A program made the translations under genes and the position numbers. Source: Deltaproteobacteria bacterium (lineage in GTDB: Bacteria; Desulfobacterota; Anaeroferrophillalia; Anaeroferrophillales; Tharpellaceae). Taken from it: 7,866 nt of DNA. The stretch is taken from positions 1 through 7,866 of the forward strand of contig JAUVDU010000059.1 in NCBI GenBank assembly GCA_030595135.1, written 5' to 3'. Shown here in pieces: positions 1-5,803 of the stretch; the first letter of the stretch is position 1; every line of letters starts with the position of its first letter. The notes under the pieces are model-generated. The model was not told the origin of the DNA. It searched no databases and saw nothing but the letters and a program-made list of their open reading frames with translations.

Positions 1-1322
1 GACCAACTATGAAACCATTGATCAAAGCGCAAAGCCAGAACCACCGCCAGGCGGCGCTTGACTTGTCGCGAACGCAAAATCCTACAGATATGATCGCTAA
101 TTTGCCCGGCAACCCTCTCCTCCACCGCCTCCACTCCCCAGCTGTCAAGGATCTCACCCAGTGGCTTACGGCCTAGAGGCCCCATAAATTCTTGAATAAT
201 CTGCGAAAGTCGCTCGCTCCATGACCCCGTGGTCAGATGGCCGAGCAGTTTCTTTTTAATAAAACCCCAGCCCCGGCTGACCCGGGTAAAAGAGAGGCGT
301 CCGGAGAGTTGGGCCGGTGACATAGCCAGCAGGGCGGCCAGACGTTCGGCCAACAAATTAAAAACCTTCTCCTGCCACTCCGACTGCTGCATAGAGATTG
401 CCAGATCTTTAGCAACATCATCAACCAAGTGGTCGATTTTATCTTTGATCTCTTCGTCCGACAAGGCCAAGCTCGTAACCAGGCGGCGCCAGAATCCCAT
501 ATTATCTATATAAACATTGATTCCCTGATGAATTTTTCTCTTCAAACGCAACCTGATATCCGGATCATAAAGCAGACGGCTGAAATGAACCATCAGATTG
601 GGTAATTCCCGGTGCAACTCAGTCAACAAGGCGGTCTGCAGGTCGGCGGGCAAAATTTCACCCAAAGGCTTTTCAGAAGCGAGTAGTAACTCTCCTAAAC
701 GGTCTATTTCGGTCTCAAGCCAGTCTTGCAACGGTTGTGATTGTAAACCTTCATGGATCATAAGCGGCAACTTTTTAAGTAGCTGTTGCCGCATTGGATC
801 CGAAATCAGATGGTCAAGATCGGCAGCCAACAGATGACGGATCAGCTCGGTAACCGGGGCATGTAAAAGCCGGCGCAAATCGGGATGCGTAACCGCCCAG
901 TCGACAACCTGGTAAGCCGGGCGCCGGCCGCGCCCCCACCAAGCCCGCCAGGTCGGTTGTAAAGTTTCAGGAATTAAGGTTGCCGGAGTCCCGAAATCGG
1001 TTTCAATAAATTTGTTAAAACGCTCAGCCACCCAGCGATAAAGAGCGTCATCAACCGCCGTGCTCTGCAAGCGCCCGAGAATAACTTCACGGGTCAAAAG
1101 ATGATCACCAACCATATCAGCAATACGAACTGCCAACTCCCGGCGCCGGGCCGGAATAATTCCCGGCGTCAGGGGAATAGGCAAACCCAAAAGATATTTT
1201 TTTGTCAAAGGGCGAAAAAGCATACGGATGGCAAGATAGTTGGTAAAATAACCGATTATAGCCCCGGCAATCGGGGGCACTACATAGGGCCACCAGGTAA
1301 AATCTTGCAGAGAGAGTAACAA
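1..1322 (-). CDS. DUF445 family (YheB/YjiN-like) membrane protein, C-terminus cut by the window edge
   Basis: The minus strand is open from a TTG at 1322 to the left edge (440 codons, no stop), so the C-terminus is outside the window. The N-terminus carries the hallmark of DUF445 proteins: a hydrophobic segment at about residues 12-36 with GYFTNYLAIRMLF (24-36), then an RP, then PLTPGIIPARRRELA (50-64). The rest is long, charged and helical, with alternating Leu/Arg/Glu runs typical of the family. The usual C-terminal membrane segment is not seen and presumably lies further left. Biochemical function is not established for this family; members are membrane anchored with a large soluble helical domain. 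The TTG start is preferred because an in-frame TAA (1325-1323) directly abuts it, an AAGGAG sits 9 nt upstream, and the next ATG (residue 34) would remove the conserved membrane segment. It is divergent from coaBC. The family call is firm; the role is unknown. Confidence 0.85.
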   Translation of the reverse strand, partial: MLLSLQDFTWWPYVVPPIAGAIIGYFTNYLAIRMLFRPLTKKYLLGLPIPLTPGIIPARRRELAVRIADMVGDHLLTREVILGRLQSTAVDDALYRWVAERFNKFIETDFGTPATLIPETLQPTWRAWWGRGRRPAYQVVDWAVTHPDLRRLLHAPVTELIRHLLAADLDHLISDPMRQQLLKKLPLMIHEGLQSQPLQDWLETEIDRLGELLLASEKPLGEILPADLQTALLTELHRELPNLMVHFSRLLYDPDIRLRLKRKIHQGINVYIDNMGFWRRLVTSLALSDEEIKDKIDHLVDDVAKDLAISMQQSEWQEKVFNLLAERLAALLAMSPAQLSGRLSFTRVSRGWGFIKKKLLGHLTTGSWSERLSQIIQEFMGPLGRKPLGEILDSWGVEAVEERVAGQISDHICRILRSRQVKRRLAVVLALRFDQWFHSW

Positions 1323-1331
1323 TTAATAAAT

Positions 1332-1337
1332 CTCCTT
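1332..1337 (-). promoter_or_regulatory. Shine-Dalgarno AAGGAG deciding a TTG start
   Basis: On the minus strand AAGGAG (1337-1332) lies 9 nt upstream of TTG (1322-1320). The reading frame is closed immediately before the TTG by TAA. An ATG at 1342 is in another frame that stops within about 20 codons. The site therefore fixes translation initiation of the DUF445 gene at a rare TTG codon. Confidence 0.7.
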
Positions 1338-1365
1338 GTCATAGAGATAAAATTGCGTTACAACT

Positions 1366-1520
1366 TTGATGGCGTCGTAAAAAGTTCCGATATCCTGCGA
1401 TGATGTGGTTTCCCAGACACTCGACATACTACATGTATGGTCTCGCGCCTGGAAAACCACATCACCTTGTCTATCGAAATTTTTACTTAGCCATCCCGAA
1501 ACTTTTTACGAGGCCATCAA
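1366..1520. repeat. Nested imperfect inverted repeat (REP/MITE-like palindromic element)
   Basis: Outer arms 1366-1389 and 1497-1520 are inverted copies matching at 22 of 24 positions (left arm begins TTGATGGCGTCGTAAAAAG). Inner arms 1401-1416 (TGATGTGGTTTCCCAG) and 1449-1464 match at 15 of 16. The centre is CATAC-TACAT-GTATG (1425-1439). Spacing between inner and outer arms differs on the two sides (11 and 32 nt), so this is not one uninterrupted hairpin. It occupies most of the 267-bp gap between the divergent DUF445 and coaBC genes and codes for nothing convincing. From memory, motifs like ACTTTTTACGA..CCATCAA recur as dispersed palindromes in deltaproteobacterial genomes; this window has one copy only, so dispersal cannot be shown here. 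No transposase and no clear target-site duplication are visible. Confidence 0.7.
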
Positions 1521-1589
1521 CTTCATCTTAAACCTAATCCAATTATTTCTCATCGTCAACAACCATAACCTCTTAACCGGAGATTATTC

Positions 1590-2795
1590 ATGCTGCACGG
1601 AAAAGAGATCCTGCTTGGGGTCACCGGCGGAATCGCCGCCTATAAATCGGTATTGCTTTTAAGAGAACTTACTAAAGAGGGCGCCAATGTCAATGTTATT
1701 ATGACTAAGAGCGCCACCGAATTTGTCGGCCCCCTGACTTTTCAAACCCTCTCCGGCAATCCGGTGACAACCGACATCTTCACCCTTTTTGCCTCTTCTG
1801 AAATTGGTCACGTCGCTCTCGCCACCCGGGCTGATCTTCTCGTGATCGCCCCGGCTACAGCCAATATCATCGGCAAAATTGCCAATGGTATTGCTGATGA
1901 TTTTCTCAGTACGATGGTCATGGCAACCCTGGTACCGGTACTTTTTGCCCCGGCCATGAATACCAATATGTGGGCCAGTCCGGTAGTACAGAGAAATATT
2001 ACCAGCCTTAAAGAGATGAACTACCACTTTATGGATCCGGCCGAGGGTGAACTTGCCTGCGGCGTCATTGGCCGGGGAAAACTGGCCGATATCGACGCGA
2101 TCATGGATGAAATTAAAGCTCTCTTAAGTCCTGATGATCTCAAAGGTGAAAAGATTTTGATCAGTGCCGGGCCGACTGAAGAGGCGATCGATCCGGCCCG
2201 CTGCTTAACTAACCGCTCTTCCGGCAAAATGGGTTACAGTCTGGCCGCCGTTGCCCGCCGACGTGGGGCCGAAGTTATTCTGGTGGCCGGGCCTTCCGCC
2301 GAATTTGAAACCTGGGGTATCAAAGTGGTGCAGTGCAATACTGCAATTGAGATGGCTCAGGCGATTGATGATAATCTTGAAGGGGTGACTTCAGTTATTA
2401 TGGCGGCGGCGGTGGCGGATTTCAGACCGGCCAATCAGGCCGCTGAAAAAATTAAACGAAAGGGTAATTACTGTCTTGAACTTGAACCAAATCCCGACAT
2501 TCTGGCCGGTCTTGGCCGGCGCCCCGACAAACCCTTCCTCGTCGGTTTTGCCGCTGAAACCAGTGAACTCCTGACCCATGCCAAGGATAAGATAAAACGC
2601 AAAAATCTTGACATGATTGTGGCCAACGACGTCACCGCCACGGGCGCCGGTTTTGGTGTTGATACCAATATCATTAAAATTATCGACCGAGATGGGCAGA
2701 TGACCGATTTCCCCCTAATGAGCAAGGAAAAAGTCTCCGGTGTGATCCTCGATCATATAATTGAGCTTAAAAAACAACGCCGCTTACGCGGCTAG
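1590..2795 (+). CDS. coaBC: Bifunctional phosphopantothenoylcysteine decarboxylase / phosphopantothenate-cysteine ligase
   Basis: This cytosolic flavoenzyme makes 4'-phosphopantetheine for coenzyme A: the CoaB half joins cysteine to 4'-phosphopantothenate with CTP, and the CoaC half decarboxylates the product using FMN. Residues 1 to about 180 are the CoaC flavoprotein domain, with GGIAAYK (13-19), the catalytic His (H74, in GHVALATRADLL), PAMN (121-124, N124 being the active-site Asn) and ACGVIGRG (156-163), whose Cys157 is the equivalent of the E. coli flap cysteine 158. Residues from about 186 are CoaB: ISAGPTEEAIDP (191-202), TNRSSGKMGY (207-216), AAAVADFRP (272-280), EKIKRK (286-291, with the CTP-binding lysine), NPDIL (301-305) and VGFAAET (318-324). 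The 401-aa length matches full two-domain enzymes and no key residue is missing. GGAG lies 7 nt before the ATG. The uracil-DNA glycosylase gene follows by 12 nt, suggesting co-transcription. The promoter must lie in or beside the inverted repeat upstream; none was clear. Confidence 0.97.
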   Translation: MLHGKEILLGVTGGIAAYKSVLLLRELTKEGANVNVIMTKSATEFVGPLTFQTLSGNPVTTDIFTLFASSEIGHVALATRADLLVIAPATANIIGKIANGIADDFLSTMVMATLVPVLFAPAMNTNMWASPVVQRNITSLKEMNYHFMDPAEGELACGVIGRGKLADIDAIMDEIKALLSPDDLKGEKILISAGPTEEAIDPARCLTNRSSGKMGYSLAAVARRRGAEVILVAGPSAEFETWGIKVVQCNTAIEMAQAIDDNLEGVTSVIMAAAVADFRPANQAAEKIKRKGNYCLELEPNPDILAGLGRRPDKPFLVGFAAETSELLTHAKDKIKRKNLDMIVANDVTATGAGFGVDTNIIKIIDRDGQMTDFPLMSKEKVSGVILDHIIELKKQRRLRG

Positions 2796-2807
2796 GTATT
2801 ATAAACT

Positions 2808-3455
2808 ATGTCGGAAATTAATCAGGATCTAATGCAGCTCAAGGCCCACATTGAACGCCAACGGGAGTTAAAAAATCCCGGGGTGCTTAAGCCGAAACGC
2901 GACCCGGCCAAAGCTTTGGCCGAAATTCGTAAAGAGCTGGAAGAATGTCAACTTTGCCCTCTACATACAACCCGCAATCAGTTGGTTTTCGGCGCCGGAG
3001 ACCCTGATGCTGACCTTATGTTTGTCGGCGAAGCTCCGGGAGCCGATGAGGATCGCCAGGGTGAACCCTTTGTTGGCCGCTCCGGTCAACTTTTGACCAA
3101 GATTATCGCCGCTATGGGTAAAACTCGAGACCAGGTCTATATCGGCAACATTATTAAATGTCGCCCCCCCGGCAATCGCAATCCCGAATCGAATGAAATT
3201 GCCGTCTGCTCTCCTTTTCTTGATCGTCAGATTGAAGTTATTCAACCCAAAGTAATCTGCGCTCTCGGCACCTTCGCCGCCCAAACCATGCTTAATACCA
3301 ACATCTCAATCGGCAAACTCCGAGGCCGGGCCCACCCTTATAAAGATTACTGCCTGCTGGTACCGACCTTTCACCCAGCCTACCTTCTCCGCAGCCCCGG
3401 CAAGAAACGAGAGACCTGGGAAGATATGCAAATGATCATGAAACTTCTAGCGTAA
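2808..3455 (+). CDS. Family 4 uracil-DNA glycosylase with 4Fe-4S cluster
   Basis: It removes uracil from DNA, as produced by cytosine deamination or dUTP misincorporation, starting base excision repair. The 215-aa protein shows family 4 (UdgA-type) motifs: GEAPGADED (74-82) for the uracil pocket, PFVGRSG (87-93), [13 protein letters not shown] (114-126) and HPAYLLR (189-195) with the conserved His189. Four cysteines, C47, C50, C118 and C134, have the spacing of the 4Fe-4S ligands in the Thermus enzyme (CxxC, about 68, then 16 residues). About 45 residues precede the first ligand, longer than in compact thermophilic enzymes and rich in Lys, Arg and Glu. The ATG has only a weak AGG about 11 nt upstream, inside the coaBC stop region, so translation may be coupled to coaBC. 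Some databases label this family 'phage SPO1 DNA polymerase-related'; that name is historical and there is no phage context. Its 3' end overlaps the convergent rhomboid gene by 9 bp. Confidence 0.94.
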   Translation: MSEINQDLMQLKAHIERQRELKNPGVLKPKRDPAKALAEIRKELEECQLCPLHTTRNQLVFGAGDPDADLMFVGEAPGADEDRQGEPFVGRSGQLLTKIIAAMGKTRDQVYIGNIIKCRPPGNRNPESNEIAVCSPFLDRQIEVIQPKVICALGTFAAQTMLNTNISIGKLRGRAHPYKDYCLLVPTFHPAYLLRSPGKKRETWEDMQMIMKLLA

Positions 3456-4283
3456 AAAATAGAAACAGGATTGAAAGGCGGCCCAGCAAAGAACCGCCAA
3501 CGTAATCAGGACAACCAGCAGAGCGAGTTGACGGATAATCCGGCCGGCTGGCCGGCGTTCCTGGTAACCCAACAGTGCCGCCAATACCAGACCGCCGAGC
3601 AGGCCACCACCATGCCCCCAATTATTGATTGATGGTAAGAACAGACCAATAAGCACCAAGCCGATAATCCAACCTCGAACTTGCTCGATAACCAAACTAC
3701 CGAACTCCCCTCCCCGACTTTTTCCATAATAGAGCAGAGCTCCGATCAAACCACAGATTGAGGCCGAAGCCCCGATCGTAAACATGATTCCGGCTAGAGT
3801 TGAAATGTAAAATCCAATTACGCCGCTGACCATGTAGATAATCAGAAAACGGTGCAGACCAAAAATATCTGCCGTAATCCGTCCCAACTGATTTAAAGCC
3901 ACCATATTAAAGAGGAGATGGAGCAGACTGCCATGCAGGAATGAGGCCGATATCAGGGTCCACCAACGATGCAGATGGAAAATCGGCATCGTCCCGGTCG
4001 CCCCGACCATAAGCAGGGACTGGTTTCCGGGGGATAGAAAATTGAGCGGGTTATGCAGGCCCCCGAGCTGAATCGGAGCCAAGAGCAAAGTCAGGAGATA
4101 AAAGACAACATTAATAATAATCAGGGGTCGGACAATTTCACTCGGCGTAGCACTCCAGCGCTGGAAAAGATCCGGCAGCCGCTTACCGGGGCGTTTCAGA
4201 CCACAATAGGGACAATATTCTTCATTACGGCTGATCAATTTACGACAGCCCGGACAGAGGATCGAATTACGTTTTTCTCTCAT
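3447..4283 (-). CDS. Rhomboid family intramembrane serine protease with N-terminal zinc ribbon
   Basis: This predicted inner-membrane protease cleaves transmembrane substrates; the substrate is unknown. Residues 1-30 form a zinc ribbon with two CxxC knuckles (C10, C13, C24, C27) facing the cytosol. A first membrane helix spans about 53-70. The rhomboid core follows: RWWTLISASFLHGSLLH (106-122), the HLLFN motif (H122 and N126, oxyanion region), GASAS (171-175) with presumed nucleophile Ser173, and NWGHGGGLLGG (221-231) with presumed catalytic His224. A last hydrophobic helix lies at about 252-270, giving about seven helices. The usual Gly after the catalytic Ser (GxSG) is Ala174; the dyad itself is intact. 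The ATG lacks a good Shine-Dalgarno. It lies 32 nt downstream of the PerM-like gene on the same strand and is probably read from that transcript. The family is clear; activity is inferred. Confidence 0.92.
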   Translation of the reverse strand: MREKRNSILCPGCRKLISRNEEYCPYCGLKRPGKRLPDLFQRWSATPSEIVRPLIIINVVFYLLTLLLAPIQLGGLHNPLNFLSPGNQSLLMVGATGTMPIFHLHRWWTLISASFLHGSLLHLLFNMVALNQLGRITADIFGLHRFLIIYMVSGVIGFYISTLAGIMFTIGASASICGLIGALLYYGKSRGGEFGSLVIEQVRGWIIGLVLIGLFLPSINNWGHGGGLLGGLVLAALLGYQERRPAGRIIRQLALLVVLITLAVLCWAAFQSCFYFLR

Positions 4284-4315
4284 TTAATATTTTACCAATA
4301 ATTTTCTTTAATTAA

Positions 4316-5389
4316 TTAAAGCAACCGCTTACCGTAAGTTTGGTGATAAATTTCAACCATGCTTAAGAAAGCGATAGTTATCAGAGGGCCAAAAATAATC
4401 CCGAGCAGACCGAAAGTTGCCAGACCGCCAAAAATCGAGATGAATATCAAAAGGATATGAATCTTGACCCGATCACCAACCAATTTTGGTTTAACCAGAT
4501 ATTCAACAATCAGCGAAAGGACACCAAAGGAGGCGAGAAAGGCTATCCCTCTACCGGTTTCTCCAATGAGCAGCATATAGGCTCCGATCGGAATGAAAAC
4601 TACCGAAATACCGATGAAAGGGATGAAGGCAAAAATCGCCATAACCGTCCCCCAGAGGATCGGGGATTTTATATTAAAAAAGGCCAGACCAACTCCCCCA
4701 AGAACTCCCTGGACAATAGCCGCCATACCATTACCGACAACCATTGCCAGAGTCATGTCATTAATTTTACACAACAACAGCTCTTCCTGCTTTCGCGGCA
4801 ACGGTGAAAGAGCCAAAAGATACTCTTTAACTTTTAAACCATCAATCAGCAGAAAGTAGACAAAAATAATCAACAAGACAAAATGGAAAGAGAAGGTCAT
4901 TATCTGACCAGCCAGTACCCTGGTCCAGTTGTAAACCCATAAACCGGCCTCTTTGCTCAAGCGAATAATGTCATTCTGTAAATTGGTAAGATTATAATCG
5001 ATTCCAAGGCGCTCTAAGAGATCAGTCAGATACGTGACCTTGTCGGAGTGGGCCGAAATCAGTTGATTAAGTGAATCAAGCGTCAACTCCCGACGCAGAT
5101 AACCATAAAACTCGGCAACTTCAACCGAGAGAGAGGTTATGAGAAAAACCAAAGGCACAAAAAGCCCTAAAAAGATCGCTAAACAGATCAGACTGGAAGC
5201 CATCCAGCTGCGACCGTCACAAACTTCAACCAGTTTTCGGTAAAATGGATGACACAATCCGACCAGAATCAGGGAGAGAATCAGGGTGGTAAGGAAAGGC
5301 GTTAACATCCAGACAAAGAGGCCAACAGAGAACAGAAGGGCCATAAAGAAGACAACTACTTTATAGACTGACGGTTTATCCTCAACCAT
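4316..5389 (-). CDS. AI-2E / PerM family transporter-like membrane protein
   Basis: This 357-aa polytopic inner-membrane protein belongs to the family of E. coli TqsA (autoinducer-2 exporter), PerM and YdiK. Other members act as Na+/H+ antiporters, so the substrate cannot be named. Hydrophobic segments lie at about residues 11-29, 31-46, 63-87, 163-184, 219-238, 246-275, 283-299 and 310-346, with a soluble loop at about 90-155 as usual in the family. Family motifs include SPILWGTVMAIFAFIPFIG (242-260), EYLVKPKLVG (296-305) and the C-terminal GGLATFGLLGIIFGPLI (321-337). The ATG at 5389 is chosen because GGAG lies 8 nt upstream (5401-5398). The frame extends to a TTG at 5419, but that start would place this ribosome site inside the gene. 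The rhomboid gene follows after 32 nt. Its promoter should lie within 5400-5490, and no strong candidate was seen. Confidence 0.9.
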   Translation of the reverse strand: MVEDKPSVYKVVVFFMALLFSVGLFVWMLTPFLTTLILSLILVGLCHPFYRKLVEVCDGRSWMASSLICLAIFLGLFVPLVFLITSLSVEVAEFYGYLRRELTLDSLNQLISAHSDKVTYLTDLLERLGIDYNLTNLQNDIIRLSKEAGLWVYNWTRVLAGQIMTFSFHFVLLIIFVYFLLIDGLKVKEYLLALSPLPRKQEELLLCKINDMTLAMVVGNGMAAIVQGVLGGVGLAFFNIKSPILWGTVMAIFAFIPFIGISVVFIPIGAYMLLIGETGRGIAFLASFGVLSLIVEYLVKPKLVGDRVKIHILLIFISIFGGLATFGLLGIIFGPLITIAFLSMVEIYHQTYGKRLL

Positions 5390-5488
5390 TTGAATCTCTC
5401 CGAAATCAGGTGTAATCAAAAAAATAGCACTTTAGAGAAAATACCACAGGTAGAAAGGAAAAACCAGCTTTTGCTTGATAATTTTAGC

Positions 5489-5517
5489 TTGACATGAGCA
5501 GATAATTGATCTATTAG
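5489..5517 (+). promoter_or_regulatory. Sigma70-type promoter of the aroF-pheA operon
   Basis: A perfect -35 box TTGACA (5489-5494) is followed after 17 nt by TATTAG (5512-5517), a 4-of-6 match to TATAAT. The start of transcription would fall near 5521-5525, giving a leader of about 280 nt before the aroF ATG at 5804. This is the best promoter in the 414-bp gap between the divergent PerM-like gene and aroF, and it is correctly placed to transcribe the leader peptide and both terminators. Confidence 0.65.
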
Positions 5518-5520
5518 TGC

Positions 5521-5565
5521 ACCGTTTAGCGGACGATAGTAAAATCAGATCCGCAAAATATCGGT
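5521..5565 (+). other. Possible hairpin at the 5' end of the aroF leader RNA
   Basis: Nested complementary segments can pair: ACCG (5521-5524) with CGGT (5562-5565), GCGGA (5529-5533) with TCCGC (5550-5554), and GAT (5535-5537) with ATC (5544-5546). It would sit right at the predicted transcript start. It could protect the 5' end, mark a protein-binding site, or be chance. Internal loops are uneven, so the call is weak. Confidence 0.3.
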
Positions 5566-5598
5566 AAAATAACTTAATTAACCAGGAAACACATTAAA

Positions 5599-5679
5599 AT
5601 GATCCGCTCTCTTTCCGCCCTTTTCTTTTTTTGGTTTTATTTTAGCAGAGATAAGGATAGGTTTGCCTGGGGCATTTAA
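5599..5679 (+). CDS. Aromatic-rich leader peptide of the aroF-pheA attenuator (26 aa)
   Basis: A short frame from ATG 5599 to TAA 5677-5679 encodes 26 residues, too short for usual gene callers. Residues 9-15 are FFFWFYF, seven aromatic residues in a row, and residues 22 and 24 are Phe and Trp, so 9 of 26 are aromatic. An AGGA (5584-5587) lies 11 nt upstream of the ATG, and the predicted promoter lies 82 nt upstream. It is followed by alternative RNA hairpins and two intrinsic terminators before aroF, an aromatic biosynthesis gene. This matches the logic of known leader peptides such as PheL of E. coli, whose Phe codons stall ribosomes when charged tRNA-Phe is scarce. The mix of Phe, Trp and Tyr suggests it senses all three, with Phe dominant (five of the seven clustered codons). 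The peptide itself probably has no function after synthesis. Translation is inferred. Confidence 0.82.
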   Translation: MIRSLSALFFFWFYFSRDKDRFAWGI

Positions 5680-5721
5680 GAGTTAGAAACTCATATAAAT
5701 CAATAAAGCCGAGGGTAAACC
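5660..5721 (+). promoter_or_regulatory. Proposed ribosome-sensitive anti-terminator hairpin (disrupts terminator 1)
   Basis: Segment 5660-5673, inside leader peptide codons 21-25, can pair with 5708-5721: 12 of 14 positions pair (two G-U wobbles) around a 2x2 internal loop. The enclosed RNA folds further: 5674-5678 with 5696-5700, and GAGTT (5680-5684) with AACTC (5688-5692). This structure takes the left arm and loop of terminator 1. A ribosome stalled at the aromatic codons (5623-5643) would reach to about 5655 and leave 5660-5673 free, whereas one at the leader stop (5677) would cover it. The pairing is read directly from the sequence; the mechanism is inferred. Confidence 0.55.
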
Positions 5722-5737
5722 AACCCCCGGCTTTTTT
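5705..5737 (+). terminator. Intrinsic terminator 1 in the aroF leader
   Basis: AAGCCG (5706-5711) pairs with CGGCTT (5728-5733), and GGG (5713-5715) with CCC (5724-5726) across one A/C mismatch. Pairs 5705-5734 and 5716-5723 extend the stem, leaving a 6-nt loop. Six Ts follow from 5732 (the first ones pair), then C and four more Ts. It lies 26 nt after the leader peptide stop. In the attenuator it would be the 1:2 hairpin, acting as a terminator or pause site. Confidence 0.75.
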
Positions 5738-5755
5738 CTTTTAAGGGCCGTGGGG
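5724..5755 (+). promoter_or_regulatory. Proposed second anti-terminator (links terminator 1 right arm to terminator 2 left arm)
   Basis: The right arm of terminator 1 (CCCCCGGC, 5724-5731) is complementary to 5747-5755 in the left arm of terminator 2, with a single bulged T (5751): eight G-C pairs. Two G-U and two A-U pairs (5732-5735 with 5743-5746) extend it to a 7-nt loop. It excludes both terminators. It could form only when 5724-5731 is released, for example by the upstream 5660-5721 pairing. This is the 2:3 pairing of a classical attenuator. Confidence 0.55.
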
Positions 5756-5782
5756 GAGAACAATCCTCACGGCCCTTTTTTT
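5743..5782 (+). terminator. Intrinsic terminator 2 (main attenuator) just before aroF
   Basis: GGGCCGTG (5745-5752) pairs perfectly with CACGGCCC (5768-5775). A G-U and two G-C pairs extend the stem inward to a 9-nt loop, two A-U pairs extend it outward, and seven Ts (5776-5782) follow. It is a strong intrinsic terminator on the plus strand ending 7 nt before the aroF Shine-Dalgarno AAGGAG (5790-5795). Since the only convincing plus-strand promoter lies upstream of it and no other gene ends there, it must regulate aroF-pheA rather than end an upstream gene. Confidence 0.88.
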
Positions 5783-5803
5783 ATTCAATAAGGAGATTAC
5801 ATC

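Noticed and set aside
229..837. Two plus-strand frames (229-513 and 598-837)
   Set aside because: Both are antisense to the DUF445 coding region, whose minus-strand frame is continuous and shows family motifs.
1101..1319. 72-codon plus-strand frame
   Set aside because: It is antisense to the conserved N-terminus of the DUF445 gene; composition is what a shadow of that gene would give.
1405..1662. 85-codon plus-strand frame across the inverted repeat and the coaBC start
   Set aside because: It runs through the palindrome, overlaps the first 70 bp of coaBC in another frame, and lacks a recognisable domain or good ribosome site.
2808..3455. Phage DNA polymerase-related origin for the glycosylase gene
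   Set aside because: The label is a historical database name for the family; cysteine spacing and motifs fit family 4 uracil-DNA glycosylase, and there are no phage genes nearby.
4307..4320. Perfect 14-bp palindrome TTTAATTAATTAAA at the PerM-like gene stop
   Set aside because: It is all A/T with no G-C stem or following U-run distinct from it, so it is not a terminator; it is probably AT-rich spacer sequence between genes.
4457..4859. Plus-strand frames within the PerM-like gene
   Set aside because: They are antisense to clear transmembrane segments and family motifs, and have hydrophilic low-information translations.
5390..5419. TTG start at 5419 extending the PerM-like protein by 10 residues
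   Set aside because: A GGAG correctly spaced for the ATG at 5389 lies inside that extension, and the TTG itself has no clear ribosome site.
5524..5803. T-box riboswitch as an alternative reading of the aroF leader
   Set aside because: I could not find the conserved T-box sequence (TGGNACCGCG-like) or a specifier loop, and the aromatic-rich frame explains the leader better.
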